Shown here: piece by piece, positions 9,037-18,082 of the stretch
Position numbering within the stretch: the stretch's first letter is position 1
How the letters are laid out: every line of letters starts with the position of its first letter
Source of the DNA: Seminavis robusta
Lineage: Eukaryota; Bacillariophyta; Bacillariophyceae; Naviculales; Naviculaceae
Assembly (NCBI GenBank): GCA_903772945.1
Contig: CAICTM010001775.1
Span: 1-22,805, forward strand
DNA: 22,805 nucleotides
Reading direction: 5' to 3'
The notes under the pieces: model-generated
Databases searched by the model: none
What the model was told of the DNA's origin: nothing
Seen by the model: the letters and a program-made list of their open reading frames with translations, nothing else
Position numbers and translations under genes: made by a program

Positions 9037-12000
9037 TCACACTTCAATATTCTCGTCGCAGAACGCATCTGACGATTCCTCAGCTGAATTCTGCGGGTGC
9101 TGCTCCTCTCTGTCCCCGGCAAATTTAGAGAAATCACCGTCATCAGGAGGAGACTCTGGGATGGCAAATGCACGTTGCGAGACAGACTTTGTGTCAACCC
9201 TTTTCGAAGGCGGAATTCCAGGGCATAGGCCTGTAAGAAACACCCTCAAGACTTCGCGAGATCCGAGGGGCGCTAGTAGGCACTTACCAGAAAGTCAACA
9301 TTTTCCCTTTCCCTTTGATATCGACATTTCCTCGGCAAATTAGTTTCGCAGAACTGTCCTGTTTCCGGAGAAGTTTGGCTGAGCGCTCAGAGCAATGAAT
9401 TTTGTTCGCTACAGAAGTACTTTCCATGCGGTTGGCTGTGTTGACTGGGACAAATGAGATTAATACAACAGTTTTTGACTTGTGAGGCGAACGTTACTCC
9501 TTCTTTCAAACCAACACTTTCCTCAACGAAAAAACGTACCTGTATCTCCAAACTTCAGGGAAGAAAAAGCAAGGCAGCATGGATATAAGTGCACGGAGGC
9601 TTCCTTCAAGTATAGTCGTGATCACCTGTCAATCTTACCAAGCAGTAACGGGGGTTTCTGGTGCCAACAACGTCTGCGACAACCGAACCAGAATGGAACC
9701 CGACGCGAATGTGTACATAACCCTGACTTGGATCGTCCTTATCAATCAAGGTTGAGTTTGCTGCAGCAATGGCTCCCGCGGAAAAGTTTGCCATGCGCGC
9801 TACATGGTCGGATTCTTGGTTCTTGACAAGGTTGGTCACAGCCATGTAGGCTACAACGGCGGGGAAAAGGAACAGTGAGAGAACTGCAAAACACAACAAA
9901 GGCATCCATTTTGCTCTCTTACCGTCGCCAATTGTCTCCACCTGCAAATGCAAAGCGAAAACCATGCAAGGATGAGATCATGGTCGATACAATTAGTATA
10001 CCAAAACGAACATCATCAATTCTCACCTTGAAGATGTCAAACTTGTTGCTCAGTGCATCGAGTTTAGTGTAGAGACGATCCAGCAGATTGGCCACCTTCT
10101 TTGGAGGAAGCTTGCATGAAATAGTGGTAAATCCAATGATATCTGTCAAAATTTGCAGAGCAGAGTTGTATGAGTGTGCAATGAGGAACACCAGAGGAAG
10201 TCGGAGCGTGCACCATGAAAGCCTTACCGGAAAAGAAAATGGTGACACAGTCCTTGTGCTCAGAATCTACCTCACGTCCATCTCGCAATGCCTCTGCAAT
10301 GTGTCGAGGAAAGATGTCAAAGAGAGATACTGTAGCGGATCTGGTGGCGTTCTGGTCTGCTTGGACCATTTTGCCATCCATGCGTTTGAGGCGTGTGTTG
10401 ATTTCTTCAAAGGTGGGTCTCTCATCCGGCAATGCTCCAAGGCAGTCACTCAGGAGACTTTGTATTTGTGCTGGGCACCCCTTTGGAACTGGAGGGCGTT
10501 TGTTTACAGCGCGGTCAGCAACTAGGCTCAATACATCTGCTGGATTTTCGCCTTCATACGGTTCTTTCCGAGAGTACACCTCATATACCATCACTCCGTA
10601 ACTGTACACATCACTGGATCGAGTGTTGACAGTTTCACCACGGAGGAGTTCCTGCAGGAGGGGAGCACACAGCCGCCAGTGTCAGCATTGCTGAGCCAGG
10701 TGAATCCACACTATGTGTGCACTGTGAAAAACTTACTGGTGCCATCCAAAACTAAAGTAGTGATCCAAACATCATCGTAACCATGTGAGACACATGCAGC
10801 CCAAACAACCTTCCCAGCCTCATCAAACCACATCGTACCGGTGTGCCTGCTGCCTTTCCATCTTCTTCTGCCTTGCTGGACAATCCAAAATCAGACACCT
10901 GCAATGTTACGTACGGGTTAGCTTTTTTCTTTCGGGAAAACTGACTGTGCTCCGGAACAAGGGACTACACAAGGGACTGCTAGCAGCTCACCTTGGCTCT
11001 AAAGTTCTTGTCCACCAAGATATTCGCAGCTTTTAAATCCCCATGAATGACAGCAGGGTTTGATGCATGGAGAAATCTCATCCCCTGAGATACATCCCTC
11101 AAGATGTTCAGTAGTGTGTCCCCTTCAAAGACCATTGTGTTGTTCTGCAGAATGTCAAACAAGCTGCCATGATCCATGTACTCCATGACCATCAATGGCT
11201 CTTCTCCCGGGGTAATCACAGCCCCCCTACACAAAATGAAACAAAATGCAGCAATACGTGAATCAGTTTGTGCCGTACAAACAAGCCAGCAAGCACCCAG
11301 CGAATCAGTGAGTTGAATAATATTGACATACATCACGGTTGTAATACACTGTTGAGCAATGCAAAATGTGCCGAGTTAGATCAAAACAAGAAGCAAAAAG
11401 AGGAGGTTGCGCTCCCACAAGCAATGTCACACAGAAAGATGACCTACCGGGTGACGTAGCTTGGATAGGTAACTCAGTTCTTCCATCAAGTTCTTTTCAA
11501 GCTGTTTCCTGTCAATTTTTGCCCCGCCACTTCCCTCTTTGGCATTGGTGATAGTATTGCGGATGGCAGATGCCGTAGCACTCTTGGTTCCACCCCCCAA
11601 GGACATGTTGGCCCAGGATGATTTGCCAATATTATTATTGTTATTGCCAGCTTCCAAGTCTTGTCCATTGTTGGTGGCGCCACCCGGCACCGGCATTTCG
11701 AGCGTGCTGGTGGTTCCGGCATTGGATCGTTTCGTAGTAGTTTGTTCCGGTGGTACAATCCGTTTGACCGCCACTTCGGTTCCTCTGTATTCGGCCAACA
11801 AGACTTCCCCAAAACTGCCTCTTCCCACCACAACAGGAGGAGTTGCAAAGTGAAGTTCTTCCTTGGCGACTCTCCAGTACGTATCAGCCGTCTTTTTTTG
11901 CTGGAGCAAGACGACCACGGCGGCAATCATGGCGACCATGGCGACACAAGCAATAGTGACACCGGCAATGACCCCGGGATTGTCCCAGGCACTGGTTTGA

Positions 12001-13499
12001 TAGAGTTCGACACACTCGGCGGTACTTCCAAATCCGACCGAAATCAATTCCACTTCTGCGCTATCAGTATTACAAATACAGACTCCCTCGCGCGAACATG
12101 TATTTCCCGTTTTGGTACAATCCGATTCGTGAATACAGTCTCGTCCATCCCATGTCGGCATGGGATAGAGAATGGGTCCATTGGCCTTGTCGAGTGGATA
12201 GGTGACCCGTACCTGTCCACTGGCATTGTATTGAATGAGTGCCGTGGGAGCGGCATTTTGGCCGTATTCATCAAAGGACACTTCTCCCACAATGGTTTGA
12301 AAGGTGGTTTGAAGCATGTACTCGGTCAAGAGGGTCACATTTTGATAGGATCCCACGGCTTGCATGGCTTGCAGCGCAATGGAAATGGCCGCAGCGGCAT
12401 TGGCGACCAAATTGTGAACGGTGGTATCCGAAGACAATGCCTTGTAGCGAGCTCCAAATTCTTGTGTGGACCATCCCGTGAGCGCATCGGTGGCGACGAC
12501 GGATTCGTGCCACGGTTCGACGCCCATGATATATTCGACATCTGTTCCCACCGCTTGCCGGAATCCATCCGCCCCCACACAAATGAGAAAGACTTGCGCT
12601 TTGGGCGACCAGTCCACTTGTCGCATGGCGTTCATCCATGGATCGCATTCGTGCAAACACGAAATCACGACATCGGGATCGAGTTCTTGGAGACGTTCGG
12701 CAGTCGGCAACAATGCCGTCGTGTTGGGATCGACTTGTACTTGGACATGCGCCACCAACTCGAGGTCGAATTCTTGCGCGAGTTCTGGAACCGGTGCACA
12801 GACTTGAGTGGGAAATCCAACATCTTCCCAAACAGTCGCCAGTGTCCGAGCGGATGTTTGTTCGCGAAGACCTTGAATGACACTCCGCAAGTATTCACCC
12901 GCCGGAGGAATGGTGCCGAAAATGGAAGGATCCTTGTGGAAAATGGAAGAAACGCCGGCCGCGCCAGCCACCATGAGTTTCTTGTCGTGCGGCAGTGACT
13001 GTTGATTGTGCTCCGCCACCACTGCGCCCAATGGAGCGGTCAAGTAACTCGTGTAGCCCGCCACAATCAAGTCAATGCCACTTGTACTTTCAGTAGTGGA
13101 GGAGGAAAAGGGCGAGCTGACTAACTTGCGTCCAATGGCGGAAGTAACGTCCAAATCGGACTTGTCATCGTACGCTTGAAAGTCCACCTTGTAATTGCGC
13201 CCATCAATCTCAAGACCACATTGTTCTTGATTAATATGACCCAGCATCAGGTAGGCTGCCAGTAGGAGTCGATTGGCAAAGTAATACATGCCGCCATCTT
13301 GTTCTAGAGAGGATGGACCACCCAGGACGATGGTACCGCCGTCGTACTGGCAGCCGTCCGTTAAGTTGCGCCGTAGAATCGACATGTCCACCGACCGGCG
13401 TACCGATACCAATGGAATCTCCATTTCGGCTCCAAATGTCATTGCTGGTGCCATCCATAGGAGACCGCACAGCGGCAAGAAGAGAGACGAGACGAACAT
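9037..13499 (-). CDS. Receptor guanylate cyclase: PBP-like ectodomain, TM, kinase, cyclase
   Basis: Makes cGMP from GTP under control of an outside ligand (inference from domains). Exons on the minus strand: 13499-11448, 11348-11332, 11226-10992, 10898-10839, 10751-10737, 10651-10228, 10142-10027, 9941-9923, 9850-9639, 9552-9540, 9444-9288, 9199-9037; all introns are GT-AG and the sum is 1160 codons plus stop. The signal peptide is followed by a type-1 periplasmic-binding-like domain (about 25-450), a Cys cluster (455-480) and TM (509-533). The kinase has GRGSFG (559-564), Lys579, HGD (751-753), Asn758, DFG (771-773) and APE (792-794), with an Asn/Gly-rich insert after Lys579. The cyclase has metal ligands Asp935 and Asp979, guanine-specificity residues Glu975 and Cys1049, and catalytic Asn1056 and Arg1060. 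13499 is the first ATG and opens the signal peptide. An acceptor-like site at 13549 hints at a 5'UTR intron. The last acceptor is uncertain. Confidence 0.88.
9540..9552 (-). other. 13-nt microexon (exon 10) of the guanylate cyclase gene
   Basis: Preceded by CCTGAAG and followed by GTACGT. It encodes FGDT plus the first base of Val, which completes the catalytic motif YCL-FGDT-VNTANR across three exons. Skipping it shifts the frame and destroys the cyclase active site. Confidence 0.8.
9923..9941 (-). other. 19-nt microexon (exon 8) of the guanylate cyclase gene
   Basis: Flanked by CATTTGCAG and GTAAGA. It encodes VETIGD plus one base of Ala. It carries Glu975 (guanine recognition) and Asp979 (second metal ligand), so it is indispensable for cyclase activity. 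The intron that follows (72 nt) is the shortest in the gene. Confidence 0.85.
10737..10751 (-). other. 15-nt microexon (exon 5) of the guanylate cyclase gene
   Basis: Flanked by CTACTTTAG and GTAAGT. It encodes FWMAP exactly, in phase 0, joining GTP to ELLRGE to give the kinase activation-segment motif. Its length is a multiple of three, so skipping would keep the frame but delete most of the APE motif. That makes it a possible regulated exon. Confidence 0.85.
11332..11348 (-). other. 17-nt microexon (exon 2) of the guanylate cyclase gene
   Basis: Flanked by CTCAACAG and GTATGT. It encodes CITTV and the first two bases of Met, bridging the ...KLRHP end of exon 1 to the GAVITPGEEPLMVMEY start of exon 3. 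The joined segment matches the usual kinase LRHP-x-x-x-x-MGA pattern, which supports the call. Confidence 0.85.
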
Positions 13500-13887
13500 G
13501 GTGCAGTGCAAACTGAGTTGCGGTCGCTGGAGAGTAGAGTAAACCAAGCTGAAAACGAAAAAAGTAAAGCTCAGGTTATTTTTGTGGGTGTAGCAAGGTC
13601 CGAATTCAAGTGTGGAGCTTTGAGGGAATCCAATCGAATCTTTCAGCTTCTTTGTCAAAGTGCCTCGTCGTCAATCGGTGGTCAGGAGGGTTTTCTGGTT
13701 TTGCCTTCGGAGCCCTTCTCAGGATGGTTTCTTTCAAGCATTCTTAATTAAAATAATTGTCTTGAATAAGAACAGTGTGAAAGTACTTGATGATTTAGGA
13801 GTATGATTTGCTTTGGTGATTGCACTGCTTTGCACGATTGCTCGCTACGGAATATACCTTATTTTCAACAATGGTTCCATCCAGCGA

Positions 13888-14495
13888 GATTATCATTTAA
13901 ATCCATCCGTGTAGTCATTCTTACTTTTTGACGCGTCGACGAGAACTGCAAGAGCACGAAACTGCCTCCCATTTTTACAGGCCTACAGTACCTGGTATTG
14001 TGTCTCATCTACTGGACTTCCACCTCAGCTGCTACTCGGACGACATGTACCAGCAATCAATACCGCTAGTACCGATACACACGAACAAGATCTACGGAGG
14101 TGGCCACTGCGAGTATCGCTCTGAGCTATTGGTTTCATGTGGCGGTCAAATAAAATCAATACTGTATGAACTCTGTTAGAATGTTTTTGGTGTCTATTTA
14201 CAGTACCGTCTTCCACCGCCGGTACTCGATGATGGCAATGGAACCTTGTCATTTAATTAAGTGGTGCAGCTGCAGTTCTCACAATGTCATAAGCGAACAG
14301 AAAGTCTTTTCTAGCTAGCTTCAACACTGGTTCCTTCAAGTTGATTATCATCATCTATCTACTAGTGCATAAGTAGATCAAGTCAATGTGTGTCATGCAT
14401 CCTTACTTCTGCGCGCGAGAACGGCAAGAGCAAAGAGCAAAGGAAAAGTGAAACTGTCTCCAATTTTGCAAAGACATTTTTGTCAAATCTACTGG
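13888..14495. repeat. Diverged ~120-bp direct duplication
   Basis: 13888-14015 and 14343-14495 share, in the same order, GATTATCAT, GTCAT..TTACTT, GCGCG, CGAGAAC, GCAAGAGCA, GAAACTG, CTCC, ATTTT and ATCTACTGG. Small indels separate them. It is an old non-coding duplication of unknown nature. Confidence 0.5.
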
Positions 14496-14610
14496 GAAGA
14501 GGGAAAAAGCGACCACAGTGCTCGAAACGGAGACCACATTGGACATGTTTTGACCAACTTTAACCATAAAAGTCAGATTTTAAAGATAAACGGTCATTTT
14601 GACTGCGAGG

Positions 14611-14794
14611 ACCATGGTCAAGTGTGGTCAACCGTGGTCACCCGTGGTCAAGTGTGGTCAACCGTGGTCAAGCGTGGTCAGCCGTGGTCATTTACTAGTT
14701 AAATTGCAGTGAAAAATGTGGTCAGCCGTGGTCAAGCGTGGTCAGCCGTGGTCAAGCGTGGTCAGCCGTGGTCACTCGTGGTCAAGGGTGGTCA
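14611..14794. repeat. Two arrays of a 10-bp GTGGTCA unit
   Basis: Array 1 (14611-14690) has eight head-to-tail units of nnnGTGGTCA with the variable triplet mostly ACC, AGT, AGC or GCC. A 24-nt AT-rich gap follows, then array 2 (14715-14794) with eight more. Fifteen of sixteen units keep GTGGTCA exactly. The flanks carry the opposite orientation TTGACC/TGACCA (near 14550, 14827 and 14866). Non-coding. Confidence 0.85.
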
Positions 14795-16046
14795 ATAAAT
14801 AAATAAAACGAATTCCCTATTTGATCTTTGACCATTGTTTACCTTTATAGACTACTAATAGCCCTCATTGACCATTTGCGGGACCAAGAAAAGAGCCATT
14901 TTCCCTCTTCCCTGGAAGCTAGTAAGTATTCAGTATGGATGTCATAGTCTAGTATCACAGTATTACTAAAATTGCGGCCATCTAAAATTGAATGCTCCGG
15001 TCCAGTCACCTTCAGTTTCACTTCATTGCTATCTACCGAGCCACGCTGTACAGTACTAGCTAAGTACCAGTACCGGTAGGGAGAAGAAATCTCTAAAACC
15101 GCCTGCAAGATTGCTAAAAGAGAAGACTTAAAAGGCAAGATACGTTCCACCTACAGGAATACTGCATTAATTCCTCAATGCTCTTCTTTGAGCCATGCAG
15201 CAACTTTCATGAGAACCTTCTGGAGTACGATACGAGTAGTAGCTATGCGACCATGCGAACAGTCTTTTCTATCTGAAATTTACTGGTTTCAGCCTGTTTT
15301 GTTGTTTTGGACTGTGAAATGTATAGATGTTTTGAGTGCTTTCAGAGCTGGTTTCACCTAGTTTTTGTTGTTTTTTGCTTTTCTTGCCCGAATACCATGA
15401 ATTTCGTCGATTTATGCCCTGCCCCTGAACTGCTAATGAAGAAACTCAGAGGTGTCAGTGAACGCGCGTACCAGTAAGCAAACGAGAAACGAGATTGTTG
15501 CAGGGTGCGAAGCACTCCTTGCCAGCTGCGAAGAGTATTAGTCTACCGGTACCAATTTTATTTATTCGCCGTCTCTCAGCTCCCCCTACCGGTACCGTAA
15601 AACAGAAATCTGGCACCACATTCCCTCTTCCGGAACGACTCGACTCCGACGGCACTCTGGTGTACCTCATGGTGCCATGTTGGAGTGATAGTAATACCAG
15701 AGTTGGGGAACAGTGTGGGGTTGGTGCTAACCAAGAGCTGTTGGAACCCAAACACTGAACTGAGCAGCCAGGGTGGGATGGGTGGGTATCTTGCGAAGAG
15801 GCACCATTGTCATCTTCCTGTTGGCTGCTGCTCATCAATGAGGTTGGTGCTGGTTGGGCTCAAACTGTGGTTCCGGTGTTCCGGTCCACGGTCCGTCTCC
15901 AACACTGTGTAGTATTAGTGCACTTTGACAATGTCTGTCGGTCACTCCGTAGTCGCCGGTTTAATATATGTCTTTGACATTTTGCTAAAGACCGAATCAT
16001 TATTAGGCTTAGTGAGTAATCTACATGCGGTCATGGAAAGGATAAG

Positions 16047-16091
16047 CTGAGTCATTAAAAGCTCGCACTCGAGAGATGACCAATGACTCAG
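16047..16091 (+). promoter_or_regulatory. Inverted pair of AP-1/bZIP-like sites before channel C
   Basis: CTGAGTCAT (16047-16055) and its perfect reverse complement ATGACTCAG (16083-16091) are 27 bp apart. Each contains the bZIP core TGAGTCA/TGACTCA. The pair lies 96-140 bp before the preferred ATG of channel C. Binding is inferred from motif resemblance only. Confidence 0.35.
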
Positions 16092-16186
16092 TGAGGAATT
16101 TTTTTTTCGCAAAACGCAACAACAACGCTCTGCTAGCCAGGGTTTGCCTCAAAAGTTGTACTAGTATCATCCATCCTTCTATCATC

Positions 16187-18082
16187 ATGCTCTGCCATTC
16201 CCTTCAGTTCGTTGCAGTATTCCTCTGTGTATCTATTACTAATGGTCTTGGTGGAGAGAAAGCTTTCTTTCAAACTACACCCGCAACTCCGGACCTCGTC
16301 AGTCACAGGCAAGATGTCTGTGACAGATTTGAAAAGCACCGTGCTGGTGAGATTGGACTGCGGAATGCCCTTTCGGGCCTATCATTGAGACCTGCTGTTA
16401 TACACGTTGAAGGAAACCCTTTTTTCAAATACAGTGCCGATGAGGGTATTGACACTAAGAATCCAGGAATCGAGGCAGAGCTGATGGATGCGGTTGCAGA
16501 ACGCGCCAATTTCACTTGGCGAAACTCCTTCGCGCTTACTGATCCTCCCAGCAGCTACAACATGACATGGACAGAATTATTGCTGTGGATTGTGGAAAAT
16601 TATGATCTGTCAATGGGACATTTTGATCATACTGTCGAAAGAATGGAGGGAGGAGTGACTTTCCCAGAGCCGTGGTATGATGACAGCATGATTTTGATTG
16701 ATAGGCAAAGGTCTCTGAGGGAAACCAATGATGTGGATCCGCTGAATTGGACAAAGCCATTTGAACCGGCAGTTTGGGGGATGATTGTTTTGACAGTTGT
16801 CCTGTCTGGCCTTGTCTACCAATTCATTGAGCACCTCAGTGGAGAACGAGAAGACAGATCACTCTACCAGTGGTTTTCCGATAACCTCTACCTCAGTGCC
16901 ATCAATTTTTCCCAAAACTTTGAATATGCTCCAAGCAGTCTTGCAGGAAGACTATTTGGAGTCAGCATGACGATATGGGCACTTGTAATCACAGCAACCT
17001 ACACAGCAAATCTGGCCTCTCTGTTTGTTGAATCCAGGGTGGAACCTGTTCTGGTGAATTCTATGGAGGAAGCTGTTGTTTATGGCTACCCTGTGTGTAC
17101 CTATGAGAATACCAATGCTGATTTCTTCATCAGGGAAACCTTCCCAAATGCACAGCGTGTACCCGGAGAAGATGACAAAGTCTCTTTCACTTCACTGAGA
17201 AATGGTGAATGTGCCTTGGCAGTAACGTCAGTTGATTCCTGGCTTACTTATCAGGTCAATGAGGAGTACAACCCTGACTGCGATTTGGAATGGGTGGGCG
17301 AAAAGATCAAAACCATCAAAGCTGGATTTGCGATGAAGGCTGACGTTGGACACAAATGCAGCGGTTTGATTCGCCATGTGATCAATTTGCATTTGATTGA
17401 GCTTCATGATGATGGAGTCGTGGAGGAGCTCTGGAGAAAACATAGAGAAAGGTTAGATGATGGCATGTGTGCATATGAAAATGATGAGGAATCAGACAGG
17501 CGGCGCTTGCTCCACAAGACCCAGCAGGCGGTGTCGCACAGCACCCGTCCTGTGCATAGGAGACTGAAGGGTGGTGGCAGGGCATCATCATCAACCGAGG
17601 ATGGTGTTGATGCGGATACCCTGACACTTCAGCAAATGGCTGGGACCTTCATTTTTCATTATGGAGGCATGGCTGTTGCTCTTTTGGTGAGTCTGATTGC
17701 CGCCTATGCTGAGAAGCTGAAATGCTTCCACTCAGAAGGCAAGGTGTATGAGAAAGTTACAAACAGGACACATGGACCAGTCATTGGGCTTCCACCACCA
17801 GTCAATACTTATGTGGTCCGAGATGCCAAAGAAGAATGTGCCTTGGATACCAATGCTGGCGACAGCGAGAACATCAGTGGGCAGCAAAACAAACCTGTAG
17901 GCAGTGGTGACGAGATCAGTCATCCAGAGATGGTTGCAAAACAGCAAGCCCTAGAGGCCAAACTTGACAGTGTCCAGAGTACAATGAATGCCAAAATGAA
18001 TGCAATGCAAATGGCTCTTGATGTTCAGACGGATATGATTCGACAACTATTGAAGGGTCCCTACAACGAACACTTTGCTTGA
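16187..18082 (+). CDS. Ionotropic glutamate receptor-like channel C
   Basis: Third paralogue, 631 residues from the preferred ATG at 16187. An in-frame ATG at 16076 would add 37 residues before the signal peptide. 16187 is preferred because it puts the hydrophobic signal core at the N terminus and makes residue numbering match channel A exactly up to about 430. Signal peptide (1 to about 20); S1 with NFT109, Arg152 and EPW161-163; M1 (about 194-216); pore loop (229-250); M3 (256-280) with TYTANLASLF; S2 (about 285-425); M4 (about 487-508) after LTLQQMAGTF; proline motif from 526; C-terminal coiled coil with repeated Met/Gln. Asp350 occupies the ligand amino-group position. Most similar by eye to A in the membrane part. 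Intronless and intact. Confidence 0.9.
   Translation: MLCHSLQFVAVFLCVSITNGLGGEKAFFQTTPATPDLVSHRQDVCDRFEKHRAGEIGLRNALSGLSLRPAVIHVEGNPFFKYSADEGIDTKNPGIEAELMDAVAERANFTWRNSFALTDPPSSYNMTWTELLLWIVENYDLSMGHFDHTVERMEGGVTFPEPWYDDSMILIDRQRSLRETNDVDPLNWTKPFEPAVWGMIVLTVVLSGLVYQFIEHLSGEREDRSLYQWFSDNLYLSAINFSQNFEYAPSSLAGRLFGVSMTIWALVITATYTANLASLFVESRVEPVLVNSMEEAVVYGYPVCTYENTNADFFIRETFPNAQRVPGEDDKVSFTSLRNGECALAVTSVDSWLTYQVNEEYNPDCDLEWVGEKIKTIKAGFAMKADVGHKCSGLIRHVINLHLIELHDDGVVEELWRKHRERLDDGMCAYENDEESDRRRLLHKTQQAVSHSTRPVHRRLKGGGRASSSTEDGVDADTLTLQQMAGTFIFHYGGMAVALLVSLIAAYAEKLKCFHSEGKVYEKVTNRTHGPVIGLPPPVNTYVVRDAKEECALDTNAGDSENISGQQNKPVGSGDEISHPEMVAKQQALEAKLDSVQSTMNAKMNAMQMALDVQTDMIRQLLKGPYNEHFA

Larger units (their letters stand above)
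13500..16046. other. Gene-free divergent spacer between the cyclase gene and channel C
   Basis: This 2.5-kb stretch contains the presumed promoters of both neighbouring genes, a diverged duplication (13888-14495), the GTGGTCA arrays (14611-14794), and TACCGGTA at 15071-15078, 15544-15551 and 15587-15594. An acceptor-like TTTTTTCGTTTTCAG ends at 13549 on the minus strand, 50 nt before the cyclase ATG. No supported gene is seen. Confidence 0.55.

Noticed and set aside
8756..9343. 195-codon open frame on the plus strand
   Set aside because: It is antisense to the last two exons of the cyclase gene and has no recognisable features.
11661..12998. 445-codon open frame on the plus strand
   Set aside because: It lies fully antisense to the ectodomain exon of the guanylate cyclase gene. 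Its translation is His/Gly/Arg-rich without any domain, so it is a shadow produced by the codon bias of the real gene.
13500..13658. N-terminal extension of the cyclase protein up to 13658
   Set aside because: The extended frame would start with TTG. The first ATG is 13499, directly before a signal peptide, and an acceptor-like site lies in between.
14388..14702. 104-codon open frame across the GTGGTCA array
   Set aside because: Its C-terminal part is just the translated decamer (GQVWSTVV repeats), not a protein family.
16076..16186. Start of channel C at ATG 16076
   Set aside because: It would bury the signal peptide 37 residues inside the protein and break the residue-by-residue match with channel A. 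It is kept only as an alternative.
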